Positions 17,981-25,047 of a stretch of DNA of 64,000 nt are shown here, piece after piece. The position numbers and the translations under genes were made by a program. Source of the stretch: Mycolicibacterium madagascariense (GTDB lineage Bacteria; Actinomycetota; Actinomycetes; Mycobacteriales; Mycobacteriaceae); the NCBI RefSeq assembly GCF_010729665.1, contig NZ_AP022610.1, positions 3,906,001-3,970,000 of the forward strand, in the 5' to 3' direction. The notes below the pieces were generated by a model that saw only the letters and a list, made by a program, of their open reading frames with translations, was not told where the DNA came from and ran no database searches. Each line of letters begins with the position of its first letter. Positions within the stretch are counted from its first letter, which is position 1.

Positions 17981-18966
17981 GTCTGCGCATCGGCGTGCTC
18001 GGGGCGTCCCGGATCGCCGAGCAGGCCATCGTCGGCCCCGCCGCCGAACTGGGCCACCGACTGGTGGCGGTGGCGGCGCGGGACCGGTCGCGGGCCGAGG
18101 CGTTCGCCGAGAAGTACGGCGTCGAGCGCGTCGTCGACGACTATCAGGCCGTGATCGACGACGCCGAGGTCGACGTCGTCTACAACCCGCTGGCCAACGC
18201 GCTACACGCGCCGTGGAATCTGGCGGCGATCGCCGCGGGCAAGCCGGTGTTGAGCGAAAAGCCGTTCGCGCGAGACGAATCCGAGGCCATCCGGGTCGCG
18301 GAGGCGGCAGAGGCGGCGAACGTGCCGGTGCTGGAGGGCTTTCACTACTTCTTCCATCCCGTCACCCGGCGGGCGTTCGCGTTGGCCGGGGACGGAACGC
18401 TGGGCACGGTGACCCATGTGGAGGTGCGGATGGCGATGCCCGCTCCCGGGGACGACGATCCGCGGTGGTCACTCGACCTGGCCGGCGGCGCCCTGATGGA
18501 CCTGGGCTGTTACGGCCTGCACGTGATGCGCTCACTGGGCCGACTCGGGGTCCCCGGCATCGGCGGGCCGCCATCGATCACGGGCGCCCGGGCCGACGAG
18601 CGCACCCCCGGGGTGGATGCCCGCTGCGACGTCGACCTCGAATTCCCGGACGGGGCAACGGGTATCGCGACGCACTCGATGGTGGCCGACGACTTCTCGT
18701 TCACGCTGCGGATCGGGGGAACCGCGGGTGAGGTGCTCGTCCACGACTTCATCAAGCCCAACAGCGATGACCGCGTGACGGTCACCGGGGCGGGCGGGAG
18801 CACGGTGGAACGGCTCGGCACCAGGGCGTCCTACACGTATCAGCTGGAGGCCTTCGCCGCCCACGTGGAGCACGGCGCCGCCCTGCCGTTCGGCACTGCC
18901 GACGCGGTGGCGAACATGGCGCTCGTCGACGCCGCCTACCGTGCGGCAGGCCTGCAGCCGCGCTGA
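17977..18966 (+). CDS. Gfo/Idh/MocA family NAD(P)-dependent oxidoreductase
   Basis: A 329-residue dehydrogenase with the N-terminal motif RIGVLGASRIAEQAIVGPA, the SEKPFARD segment holding the conserved Lys-Pro pair, and GGALMDLGCYGLHVMRSL in the C-terminal domain. The GASRIA start and the DLGCY block are typical of the trans-dihydrodiol / D-xylose dehydrogenase branch. It overlaps the preceding gene by 4 nt and ends the first transcription unit of cluster 1. The exact sugar substrate is unknown. Confidence 0.88.
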   Translation: MSLRIGVLGASRIAEQAIVGPAAELGHRLVAVAARDRSRAEAFAEKYGVERVVDDYQAVIDDAEVDVVYNPLANALHAPWNLAAIAAGKPVLSEKPFARDESEAIRVAEAAEAANVPVLEGFHYFFHPVTRRAFALAGDGTLGTVTHVEVRMAMPAPGDDDPRWSLDLAGGALMDLGCYGLHVMRSLGRLGVPGIGGPPSITGARADERTPGVDARCDVDLEFPDGATGIATHSMVADDFSFTLRIGGTAGEVLVHDFIKPNSDDRVTVTGAGGSTVERLGTRASYTYQLEAFAAHVEHGAALPFGTADAVANMALVDAAYRAAGLQPR

Positions 18967-19150
18967 CTCAGTGGCGCCTGGTGCGCGGGCGGGTCGCGGC
19001 GCGCTCGTGCCACCGCAGCCGAAGCAGCAGTACCCGGCGGTGCGCGCGGAACGACAGGCTCAACGGGTCACGCCAGGCCGACGACCGCGCCGGTCGTTGG
19101 TGATCGATGTCCACGCCCACGATTGTGCCGTCTGCCGGCTGATCGTGGGT

Positions 19151-19166
19151 GGTGGCGCGCGTCACC
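19151..19166. promoter_or_regulatory. Candidate LacI operator upstream of the Hyi-like gene
   Basis: GGTGGCGCGCGTCACC is a near-perfect palindrome (one mismatch from GGTGACGCGCGTCACC) and shares 13 of 16 positions with the site in front of the PhyH gene. A weaker copy, GGCGATGCGCGTCAGA, lies at 19201-19216. Both sit upstream of the 19258 start. Confidence 0.55.
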
Positions 19167-19189
19167 GGCGCGCGTCGCGTGGGTGAACG

Positions 19190-19216
19190 ATCGCCGAACC
19201 GGCGATGCGCGTCAGA
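19190..19216. promoter_or_regulatory. Overlapping inverted repeat and third LacI-like half site
   Basis: ATCGCCG-AAC-CGGCGAT (19190-19206) is a perfect 7-bp inverted repeat and overlaps GGCGATGCGCGTCAGA (19201-19216), which keeps the GCGCGTCA core of the other candidate operators. It lies 42-68 bases before the Hyi-like ATG. Confidence 0.35.
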
Positions 19217-19257
19217 ATTTTTGAGAGCCTAGATCGTTCTAGTCGGAGGAGGACCAC

Positions 19258-20055
19258 ATGACCGCTGGACGCGGTGTGCGCACGAGCGACTTCGAGTTGG
19301 CGGTGAGCGCCGAGATGGTGTTCACCGACCTGCCCATCGTCGAGCGGGTGCGACGAATCCACGACCTGGGCTTCGCCGCCGAGATATGGAGCTGGCACGA
19401 CAAGGATCTCGACGCGCTCGCGGCGACCGGGGCCACGTTCACGTCGATGACCGGTTACCTGCACGGCGATCTCATCGACCCGCAGACCGCCGACGACGTG
19501 GTGCGCACGGCCGCCGAGAGCATCGAGGCCGCGGCGACGCTCGGTGTCACGCGGCTCAATCTGCACACCGCCGAGCTGCTGGACGGGCTACCGGTCCGGC
19601 CGCGGCTGCGCGCCACCGGCGCCATGTGGACGACCGCGATGCGCACCCTGGAGAAGCTCGGAGAGCTGGGTTCGGCTGCGGGCGTGACCTTTTGCGTCGA
19701 GAACCTCAACACGATCGTCGACCATCCGGGGGTGCCGCTGGCACGCGCCAAGGACGTCCTCGCGCTCGTCGAGGGGGTCGGCCATCCCCACGTCAAGATG
19801 ATGCTCGATCTGTATCACGCTCAAATCGGCGAGGGCAACCTCATCGAGCTGGTCCGGCGGTGTGGCGCCGCCATCGGTGAGGTCCAGGTCGCCGACGTGC
19901 CGGGCAGATGCCAGCCGGGCACGGGTGAGATCTACTATCCCGCGGTGGCGAAGACGTTGCGCGACAACGGATATCAGGGCACCGTCGGCCTCGAGGGCTA
20001 TGCCGCCGGTGACGACGTCGACGCGCTCGAGGCGTTTCGGGCGGCGTTCAGCTGA
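19258..20055 (+). CDS. Hydroxypyruvate isomerase-like TIM barrel protein
   Basis: A 265-residue protein of the Hyi family. The diagnostic segment VQVADVPGRCQPGTGEIYYPAV near the C terminus and the catalytic Glu in VTFCVENLNTIVDHPGVPL match hydroxypyruvate isomerases, while MMLDLYHAQIGEGNLI carries another metal ligand set. The ATG has a strong GGAGGAGGA ribosome site. A separate promoter with two LacI-like sites suggests co-regulation with the upstream genes. It may isomerise a C3 or C4 product of the pathway; the substrate is inferred from the family only. Confidence 0.87.
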   Translation: MTAGRGVRTSDFELAVSAEMVFTDLPIVERVRRIHDLGFAAEIWSWHDKDLDALAATGATFTSMTGYLHGDLIDPQTADDVVRTAAESIEAAATLGVTRLNLHTAELLDGLPVRPRLRATGAMWTTAMRTLEKLGELGSAAGVTFCVENLNTIVDHPGVPLARAKDVLALVEGVGHPHVKMMLDLYHAQIGEGNLIELVRRCGAAIGEVQVADVPGRCQPGTGEIYYPAVAKTLRDNGYQGTVGLEGYAAGDDVDALEAFRAAFS

Positions 20056-20341
20056 GGGCATTCGGTCGGTGCTCACCGCCGAACGCGGTGATCATGATCG
20101 GCCGCGTGGCGGTGCCGTCCTCGACGACCTCGATGACGGTGACGCCGCCGCAGCGACGTCCCACCGCCACTCGTGACCGAGGACGATGCTGCCACTGGAC
20201 GACGGCGCGGTCCTGCCGTTCGGTGACCGTCGCGGACACGTCTGGCAACGCCGTCGGGTGCCACGGGCCACCGGTTAGGGTATGCAGGAAGCGTTCAACG
20301 TCGACCGCAGAGGTGATGCCGTGTCCGATCCCACTCAGCAC
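20048..20341 (-). CDS. Possible small hypothetical protein
   Basis: A 97-codon frame starting GTG at 20341. The C-terminal 70 residues (VTERQDRAVVQWQHR, GGVTVIEVVEDGTATRPIMITAFGG) have a natural-looking amphipathic beta-strand composition and fill a region with no other gene. Its first codons overlap the start of the aldolase gene on the opposite strand, and I do not recognise a family. It could equally be chance. Confidence 0.25.
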   Translation of the reverse strand: MLSGIGHGITSAVDVERFLHTLTGGPWHPTALPDVSATVTERQDRAVVQWQHRPRSRVAVGRRCGGVTVIEVVEDGTATRPIMITAFGGEHRPNALS

Positions 20342-21220
20342 GAAACCGAACGGATGCGCTCCGGCAGAGGTTTCATCGCCGCGCTCGACCAGAGCGGCGG
20401 ATCGACGCCCAAGGCGCTCAAGCTGTATGGAATCGACGAGAGCCAGTACTCGGGCGACACCGAGATGTTCGATCTCATCCACCAGATGCGCACCCGCATC
20501 ATCACCTCGTCGGCGTTCGGCGGTGACCGCATCCTCGCGGCCATCCTGTTCCAGCAGACCCTCGACCGCGACATCGAGGGCACGCCGTCGGCAACCTACC
20601 TCTGGGAACGCAAGGGCATCGTGCCGTTCCTCAAGATCGATCAGGGTCTCGCGGACGCCACCAACGGCGTGCAGCTCATGAAGCCGATCAGCGGCCTGGA
20701 CGACATGCTCGAACACGCCGTCGCCAAGGGCGTGTTCGGCACCAAGGAGCGTTCGGTGATCGGCGCCGCCGACGCGACCGGCATCGCCGCGGTCGTCGAC
20801 CAGCAGTTCGAGTTGGCGCACCAGGTGCTGGCGCACGGACTGGTTCCCATCCTCGAGCCCGAGATCACCATCTCGATCCCCGACAAGGCCGAGGCCGAAT
20901 CGCTGCTTCTGGACGCCATTCTCGAACGTCTCGGCGACGTTCCCGAGGATCGCAGGGTGATGCTCAAGCTGTCGCTACCGAGCACGCCCAACGAATATCG
21001 CCGACTGATCACGCATCCCAAGGTGCTGCGGGTGGTCGCGTTGTCCGGCGGCTACTCGCGCGACGAGGCCGACGAGCTATTGGCCCAGAACACCGGTCTG
21101 ATCGCCAGTTTCAGCCGGGCGCTGACGGAAGGACTGACGGTCGACCAGTCCGACGCGGAGTTCGACGCGACACTGGACGCCTCGATTCAGGCGATCTACG
21201 ACGCCTCCGTCGAGCGATAA
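20321..21220 (+). CDS. Class I fructose-bisphosphate aldolase
   Basis: A 299-residue Schiff-base aldolase of the short bacterial class I type: FIAALDQSGGSTPKAL, GIVPFLKIDQGLAD, GLVPILEPEI and VMLKLSLPS are family blocks, and the Lys in the last is the likely Schiff-base residue. It cleaves fructose 1,6-bisphosphate or a related keto-sugar phosphate into triose phosphates. The GTG at 20321 was chosen for its AGAGGTGAT site. Sitting between two polyol clusters, it could serve the final aldol step or simply glycolysis. Confidence 0.92.
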   Translation: MSDPTQHETERMRSGRGFIAALDQSGGSTPKALKLYGIDESQYSGDTEMFDLIHQMRTRIITSSAFGGDRILAAILFQQTLDRDIEGTPSATYLWERKGIVPFLKIDQGLADATNGVQLMKPISGLDDMLEHAVAKGVFGTKERSVIGAADATGIAAVVDQQFELAHQVLAHGLVPILEPEITISIPDKAEAESLLLDAILERLGDVPEDRRVMLKLSLPSTPNEYRRLITHPKVLRVVALSGGYSRDEADELLAQNTGLIASFSRALTEGLTVDQSDAEFDATLDASIQAIYDASVER

Positions 21221-21247
21221 CCGCACCGCGCGAACACCATTGCGCCC

Positions 21248-22054
21248 ATGACCGCCGTCCCCCACCAGCCCTCGCCGCCACCGCGTGTGCCAAGTGTCGT
21301 CGACGGGTTCCTCCGCTCACCGCTGTCCGGCATTGCGCCGTGGGTGCTGCTGGCCGTGCTGTCGGGTCCCGGCCGCTTCGAAGAGGCCGCCGCCGCGGCC
21401 TTCGGCATGTCGGTGCTGCTGACGTGGATCGGGCACCGCCGCGGCATCGCCGTGCACCTGCTCGAGGTGTTCGGCATGGTGTTCTTCGGCGTCCTGACGG
21501 CGTTGGCGGCGTTCGCCTCCCCCGGAACCATCCACTGGCTGGAGGTGTGGGCGGGTGAACTGACGAACGTGGCCCTCGCGCTCTTCGCCACCGTCACCCT
21601 GCTCATCGGACGGCCCTTCACTCTGGCGTACGCGAAGGACTCGACGCCGCAAGAGGTTTGGGGCTCACAGACGTTCAGGCGGGTGAACTACGTGATCAGC
21701 GCGGTGTGGGCGGGCGCCTTCTTCTGCTCGGCGGCGGTCGGTTGCTACGGGGACGCCGTACTGCACGATCCCGACGAGTTTTGGACCGGCTGGATCCTGC
21801 AGTTGGCGGCACTGCTGTTCGCGGTGTCCTTCACCGACCGCTATCCCTCCCACGTGCGGGGCCAGCAGGGTGAGTCGACCGATCCGGCCCCGTCGATGTG
21901 GGGTGTCCTCGATTGGGTTCCCACGTTCGTGTTGGTCACGGGCGTCATCGGTCTGGCCACCGATTCGTTGTCCACCACCGTCGGCACCGTGCTGATCGTC
22001 GTCGGTGCCGTCGGCGCCGCCGCGGTGCGCAGGTGGCTGCCCAAGGCGGGGTGA
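21248..22054 (+). CDS. Multi-pass membrane protein of unknown function
   Basis: A 268-residue protein with about six to seven hydrophobic segments (for example SVLLTWIG through FGVLTALAAFA, VALALFATVTLLIG, YVISAVWAGAFFCSAAVG and the C-terminal VGTVLIVVGAVGAAAV). Charged loops include RPFTLAYAKDSTPQEVWGSQTFRRVN, a segment seen in uncharacterised actinobacterial intracellular-septation-like membrane proteins. I do not recognise a characterised family. It begins 27 bases after the aldolase and could be cotranscribed. Confidence 0.75.
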   Translation: MTAVPHQPSPPPRVPSVVDGFLRSPLSGIAPWVLLAVLSGPGRFEEAAAAAFGMSVLLTWIGHRRGIAVHLLEVFGMVFFGVLTALAAFASPGTIHWLEVWAGELTNVALALFATVTLLIGRPFTLAYAKDSTPQEVWGSQTFRRVNYVISAVWAGAFFCSAAVGCYGDAVLHDPDEFWTGWILQLAALLFAVSFTDRYPSHVRGQQGESTDPAPSMWGVLDWVPTFVLVTGVIGLATDSLSTTVGTVLIVVGAVGAAAVRRWLPKAG

Positions 22055-22075
22055 GCACCGGTGGGCGAACCCCCG

Positions 22076-22111
22076 CCCTAGGGGTGTATCACGGCCCCTC
22101 CCCTGCGGTGT
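22076..22111. promoter_or_regulatory. CCCTAGGGGTGT motif pair upstream of the KsgA-like gene
   Basis: CCCTAGGGGTGT at 22076-22087 is followed 24 bases later by the degenerate copy CCCCTGCGGTGT (22100-22111). The same arrangement, with two perfect copies 23 bases apart, precedes the small membrane protein gene at 23978. Shared spacing suggests a common dimeric regulator or a sigma-type promoter element; I cannot name it. Confidence 0.45.
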
Positions 22112-22217
22112 TTCATCGGAGGCAGCCGCATTCCCAGCGATGTCACGAGTCTCGCGTGAATTGACGCATGCGTCGAGGAAATGCTGGGTACTCGGTAGGG
22201 ATAGAGGAGGAGTATTC

Positions 22218-23147
22218 ATGACCATCCGACAACTCGATCGGTCTGAGTTACGCCACATCGCCAAGGCCGCCAACTTCCGCCCCAGCGCCAAACGCGGACA
22301 GTTCTACCCACATGATTCCGCCACCGTCCGCCGCGTGACGGCGGCCTGCGGAGCCCACCGCGCCGACGAGGTGCTCGAACTCGGCGCGGGCCTCGGGTCG
22401 GTGACGCTGGCCCTCCTGGACAAGGGGGCCCGGGTGACCGCGGTCGAGCCCGACGCCGCCCTGGCCCGCCAACTGCCGCACACGGTCGCCCAACACTCCC
22501 ACAGTGAGATCGAGCGCCTCTCGGTGCTACATGGCGACGTCACGTCCGTGCTGCCGGCGGACCTCCCCGCCGAGCCGACGATCGCGGTGGCGAACCTGCC
22601 CGCGCCGCTCGTCGAGTCGACGCTGCTGCACCTGCTGAACGAATTCCGTGCTCTGCGTACGGTGTTGGTCCTCACCGAGTTCGTCCTGGCCGACCGGGTG
22701 TGCGCCGAACCGGGTGGACCCAAGTACCACCCGTTCGGGGCGAAACTGCGCTACTTCGGGGCCGTTCGCCGACACGGTGCGGTGACGCCGTCGGCGCTGT
22801 GGCCCATCCCCCGGTGCCACTACGGGCTGTTCGGGGTGCACCGCGACCCGCGGCAGTCGCGGCCCGCCGATGCCGAGTCACGGGGTCAGGTCTTCGGACT
22901 CGTCGACATCGCCTTCGCGCACCGTCGCAACTCCGCACGCTCCGCGTTCGCCGCGTGGGCGGGCTCCGGCCACGAGTCGGCCAAGCGGCTGCTGACGGCC
23001 AGCATCAACCCCGCGCGCCGGGCCGACGATCTCGGCATCGGAGACTTCGTGCGACTGCAGCAACGCTCCTCGGAGTTCGTCGGGGAGGGCATCGACGGCT
23101 CACCGCTGGGGCGCCAGTCGTCCCCCGCGGGCGGGTCGGGCCGATGA
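22218..23147 (+). CDS. KsgA-like rRNA adenine methyltransferase paralogue with altered catalytic motif
   Basis: A 309-residue SAM-dependent methyltransferase of the KsgA/Erm family. Motif I (ELGAGLGS, residues 54-61) and the AVEPD acidic loop are intact. The C-terminal half (CAEPGGPKYHPFGAKLRYFGAVRRHGAVTPSALWPIPR, split here by function) follows mycobacterial KsgA closely. The catalytic NLPY/NIPF motif, however, reads NLPA at 126-129, losing the aromatic residue that stacks on the target adenine. The ATG has AGGAGGAG upstream. It may be a macrolide- or stress-related paralogue, or a non-catalytic RNA-binding protein. Confidence 0.85.
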   Translation: MTIRQLDRSELRHIAKAANFRPSAKRGQFYPHDSATVRRVTAACGAHRADEVLELGAGLGSVTLALLDKGARVTAVEPDAALARQLPHTVAQHSHSEIERLSVLHGDVTSVLPADLPAEPTIAVANLPAPLVESTLLHLLNEFRALRTVLVLTEFVLADRVCAEPGGPKYHPFGAKLRYFGAVRRHGAVTPSALWPIPRCHYGLFGVHRDPRQSRPADAESRGQVFGLVDIAFAHRRNSARSAFAAWAGSGHESAKRLLTASINPARRADDLGIGDFVRLQQRSSEFVGEGIDGSPLGRQSSPAGGSGR

Positions 23148-23229
23148 CGGCTCTTCCGAGCAAACCGGGTCCACGTTTTTGACCGCTCCGTTAATCTTCG
23201 TGCAGACGCCCACCGCGAAGGAGAACCGC

Positions 23230-23271
23230 ATGACGCAGCGATCAACCCACGGCAGGCGGTCGACGCGGTGA
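23230..23271 (+). CDS. 13-codon leader ORF overlapping the next start
   Basis: ATG at 23230 has a strong AAGGAG site and reads MTQRSTHGRRSTR before a TGA that overlaps the GTG of the following exported-protein gene (GTGA). It looks like an upstream ORF that couples translation, or a remnant of a longer start. No function can be assigned. Confidence 0.4.
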   Translation: MTQRSTHGRRSTR

Positions 23272-23843
23272 CGGCGCGGCCACCCGGTCGCCGGCGGTCG
23301 ACGGACGAGCCCGTGACGGCCCACCGCAGGCTCGCGGCCGGTGCCGCCGTCGCGACCTCCGTCGCGGGATTGCTCTGTGCCGCAATCGGTGTGGGCGCAG
23401 GTGCCGCCGTCGCGGCGCCGGCCACGTACGCCCTGCCCGCGTGCTACGGCCAGGGCAGCCCGCCCGTCGAGCGGCCCCGCCAAGCGCAGTTCCAGACGTG
23501 CGCCGACGGGTCGAAGGAGTTGACCGATCTCGTCTGGACGGCCTGGGGACCCGCGGGCGCCGAGGGCACCGGAACGTACAGCTACCAGGTGTGCGAGCCG
23601 AATTGCGCTGCGGGACATCGGGTGTCGTTCCCGGCCGTGGTGCACGCCGACGGGCCGCTGGCCGGCTCCGGGTGCCCGGCGGACACGCAGCTCTACGCCA
23701 ATCTGGTGATCGCGTTCCCGCAGGGCGTGCCCGATGCCGCGGGTGGGCCCACCAACATCCGATTCCGCGGCATGCCCGCCACGGTGTACAGCACCGAGGG
23801 CGCCCCGGACTCCCCCACCTCGCTCGGTGACCCGGTCTGCTGA
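23268..23843 (+). CDS. Secreted mycobacterial protein of unknown function
   Basis: A 191-residue exported protein. After a basic N terminus, residues about 20-50 are a hydrophobic signal sequence (AAGAAVATSVAGLLCAAIGV) ending near AVAAPATYA. The mature part has six cysteines, likely in disulfides, in a context such as LPACYGQG, FQTCADGSKE, QVCEPNCAAGHR and SGCPADTQ. This pattern occurs in uncharacterised mycobacterial secreted proteins. The GTG at 23268 is coupled to the leader ORF; an alternative GTG at 23313 would still keep the signal peptide. Confidence 0.75.
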   Translation: MTARPPGRRRSTDEPVTAHRRLAAGAAVATSVAGLLCAAIGVGAGAAVAAPATYALPACYGQGSPPVERPRQAQFQTCADGSKELTDLVWTAWGPAGAEGTGTYSYQVCEPNCAAGHRVSFPAVVHADGPLAGSGCPADTQLYANLVIAFPQGVPDAAGGPTNIRFRGMPATVYSTEGAPDSPTSLGDPVC

Positions 23844-23865
23844 CGAACAGCGCCACGACGTACAG

Positions 23866-23900
23866 CCCTAGGGGTGTACCGAAGACCTCCCTAGGGGTGT
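23866..23900. promoter_or_regulatory. Two perfect CCCTAGGGGTGT motifs upstream of the DUF6131-type gene
   Basis: The 12-mer is at 23866-23877 and 23889-23900, in the same orientation, 78-112 bases before the ATG at 23978. CCCTAGGG is itself palindromic. The same motif pair lies upstream of the KsgA-like gene at 22076-22111. Confidence 0.5.
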
Positions 23901-23977
23901 CAACTGAAGAGGTGCCGAGCGACCGCTCGACCGACATTCAGCGCCCCCCACGGGCGCACCGTCAGAAGGGCCCCGCC

Positions 23978-24157
23978 ATGATCGTTCTCGGAGTCATCCT
24001 CGTCATCCTTGGATTCCTGCTCCCCACCCTGGTTCCCACGTTCGCCTTCGCCCACCTCATCCTCGTGGTCGGCGTCATCCTGCTCGTCGTCGGCGTCATC
24101 CTGGCGATCCTGGGATCGGCGGGCCGTGCCGTCGGTGGTCGCCGGCACTACTACTGA
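23978..24157 (+). CDS. Small two-helix membrane protein (DUF6131 type)
   Basis: A 59-residue protein made of two hydrophobic helices, MIVLGVILVILGFLLP and LILVVGVILLVVGVILAIL, with a basic tail RAVGGRRHYY. It matches the small mycobacterial DUF6131 proteins of unknown role. The ATG at 23978 follows a GAAGGG site; an upstream in-frame start at 23897 would overlap the regulatory motif and is less likely. It is convergent with the ABC transporter ATPase gene, with a perfect hairpin between them. Confidence 0.8.
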   Translation: MIVLGVILVILGFLLPTLVPTFAFAHLILVVGVILLVVGVILAILGSAGRAVGGRRHYY

Positions 24158-24168
24158 TCGCCGCCGAC

Positions 24169-24216
24169 ACTACGGAAGTTGCGCAGAATCAGCCGATTTC
24201 GCGCAACTTCCGTAGT
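24169..24216. terminator. 16-bp perfect hairpin between convergent genes
   Basis: ACTACGGAAGTTGCGC (24169-24184) pairs exactly with 24201-24216; the loop can extend the stem with an AATC/GATT pairing. It has no U-tract on either strand. Placed between a plus-strand end (24157) and a minus-strand end (24225), it probably serves as a bidirectional terminator or mRNA 3' end. Confidence 0.7.
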
Positions 24217-24224
24217 CTCGCGGG

Positions 24225-25043
24225 TTACTTGCGGGCGAGTTCGTGGCTGAGCGCCTCGAGTTCGTCACCACCGGCCATCTGCTGGGTGAGATGTTCCAGC
24301 GAGATCTCGTCGTAGCTGCAGTCCAGCTTCTGCCGTCCGCGGTTGAGCAGTACGAAGTGGTCGCCCACCATGTGAGCGTGATGCGGGTTGTGGGTGATGA
24401 AGATGACCCCGAAGCCCTGCTCCTTGGCCGCGGTGATGTAGCGCAGCACCATGCCCGACTGCTTGACGCCGAGCGCCGCGGTCGGTTCGTCGAGGATGAG
24501 CACCCGCGCGCCGAAGAACACCGCCCTGGCGATCGCGACGCACTGGCGCTGACCGCCCGACAGCGACCCTATCGGGGCGTCGACGTCGGGCAGGTCGATC
24601 CCCATCTTGTGCAGTTCGGAGATCGTGGTCGCGCGCATCGCGTTGATGTCGAGGGACTTCAGGAAGCCCTTCTTGCGGAGCTCCTGACCCAGGAAGAAGT
24701 TGCGCCACACCGGCATCAGCGAGACGACCGCGAGATCCTGGTACACGGTCGAGATGCCGTTGGCCAGAGCGTCCTTCGGCGACTCGAACTCCATTGCGGT
24801 GCCGTCGACGAGCAGCTCGCCCTCGGTCTGCTTGTGCAGGCCGGCGATGATCTTGATCAACGTCGACTTGCCCGCGCCGTTGTCACCGAGGACGCCGGTG
24901 ACCTGCCCGGCACCCACCCGCAGGTTGATGTCCTTGAGCGCGATGATGTTTCCGTAGCTCTTCCCGACGCCCTTGAGTTCGATGAGTGGCACGCCACCAC
25001 CCGACGGAGACTCGGCGATCGGCACTTCGGCAGTCGTGGTCAT
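24225..25043 (-). CDS. Sugar (inositol-type) ABC transporter, ATP-binding protein
   Basis: A 272-residue single-domain ATPase of the RbsA/XylG class. Walker A GDNGAGKST, Q-loop VYQDLAVV, signature LSGGQRQCVAIARAVF and Walker B VLILDEPTAALG are all intact. It powers import with the permease and binding protein upstream on the same strand. The ATG at 25043 (MTTTAEVP) has an AGGTAGGA site and sits just after the permease stop; a start at 25079 would overlap the permease. Unlike E. coli RbsA it carries one cassette, as is common in actinobacterial inositol importers. Confidence 0.92.
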   Translation of the reverse strand: MTTTAEVPIAESPSGGGVPLIELKGVGKSYGNIIALKDINLRVGAGQVTGVLGDNGAGKSTLIKIIAGLHKQTEGELLVDGTAMEFESPKDALANGISTVYQDLAVVSLMPVWRNFFLGQELRKKGFLKSLDINAMRATTISELHKMGIDLPDVDAPIGSLSGGQRQCVAIARAVFFGARVLILDEPTAALGVKQSGMVLRYITAAKEQGFGVIFITHNPHHAHMVGDHFVLLNRGRQKLDCSYDEISLEHLTQQMAGGDELEALSHELARK

Positions 25044-25047
25044 GGTC

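Noticed and set aside
18968..19165. 65-codon minus-strand frame between the cluster 1 units
   Set aside because: Its GTG start falls inside a candidate LacI operator and the sequence is Arg-rich without any family resemblance.
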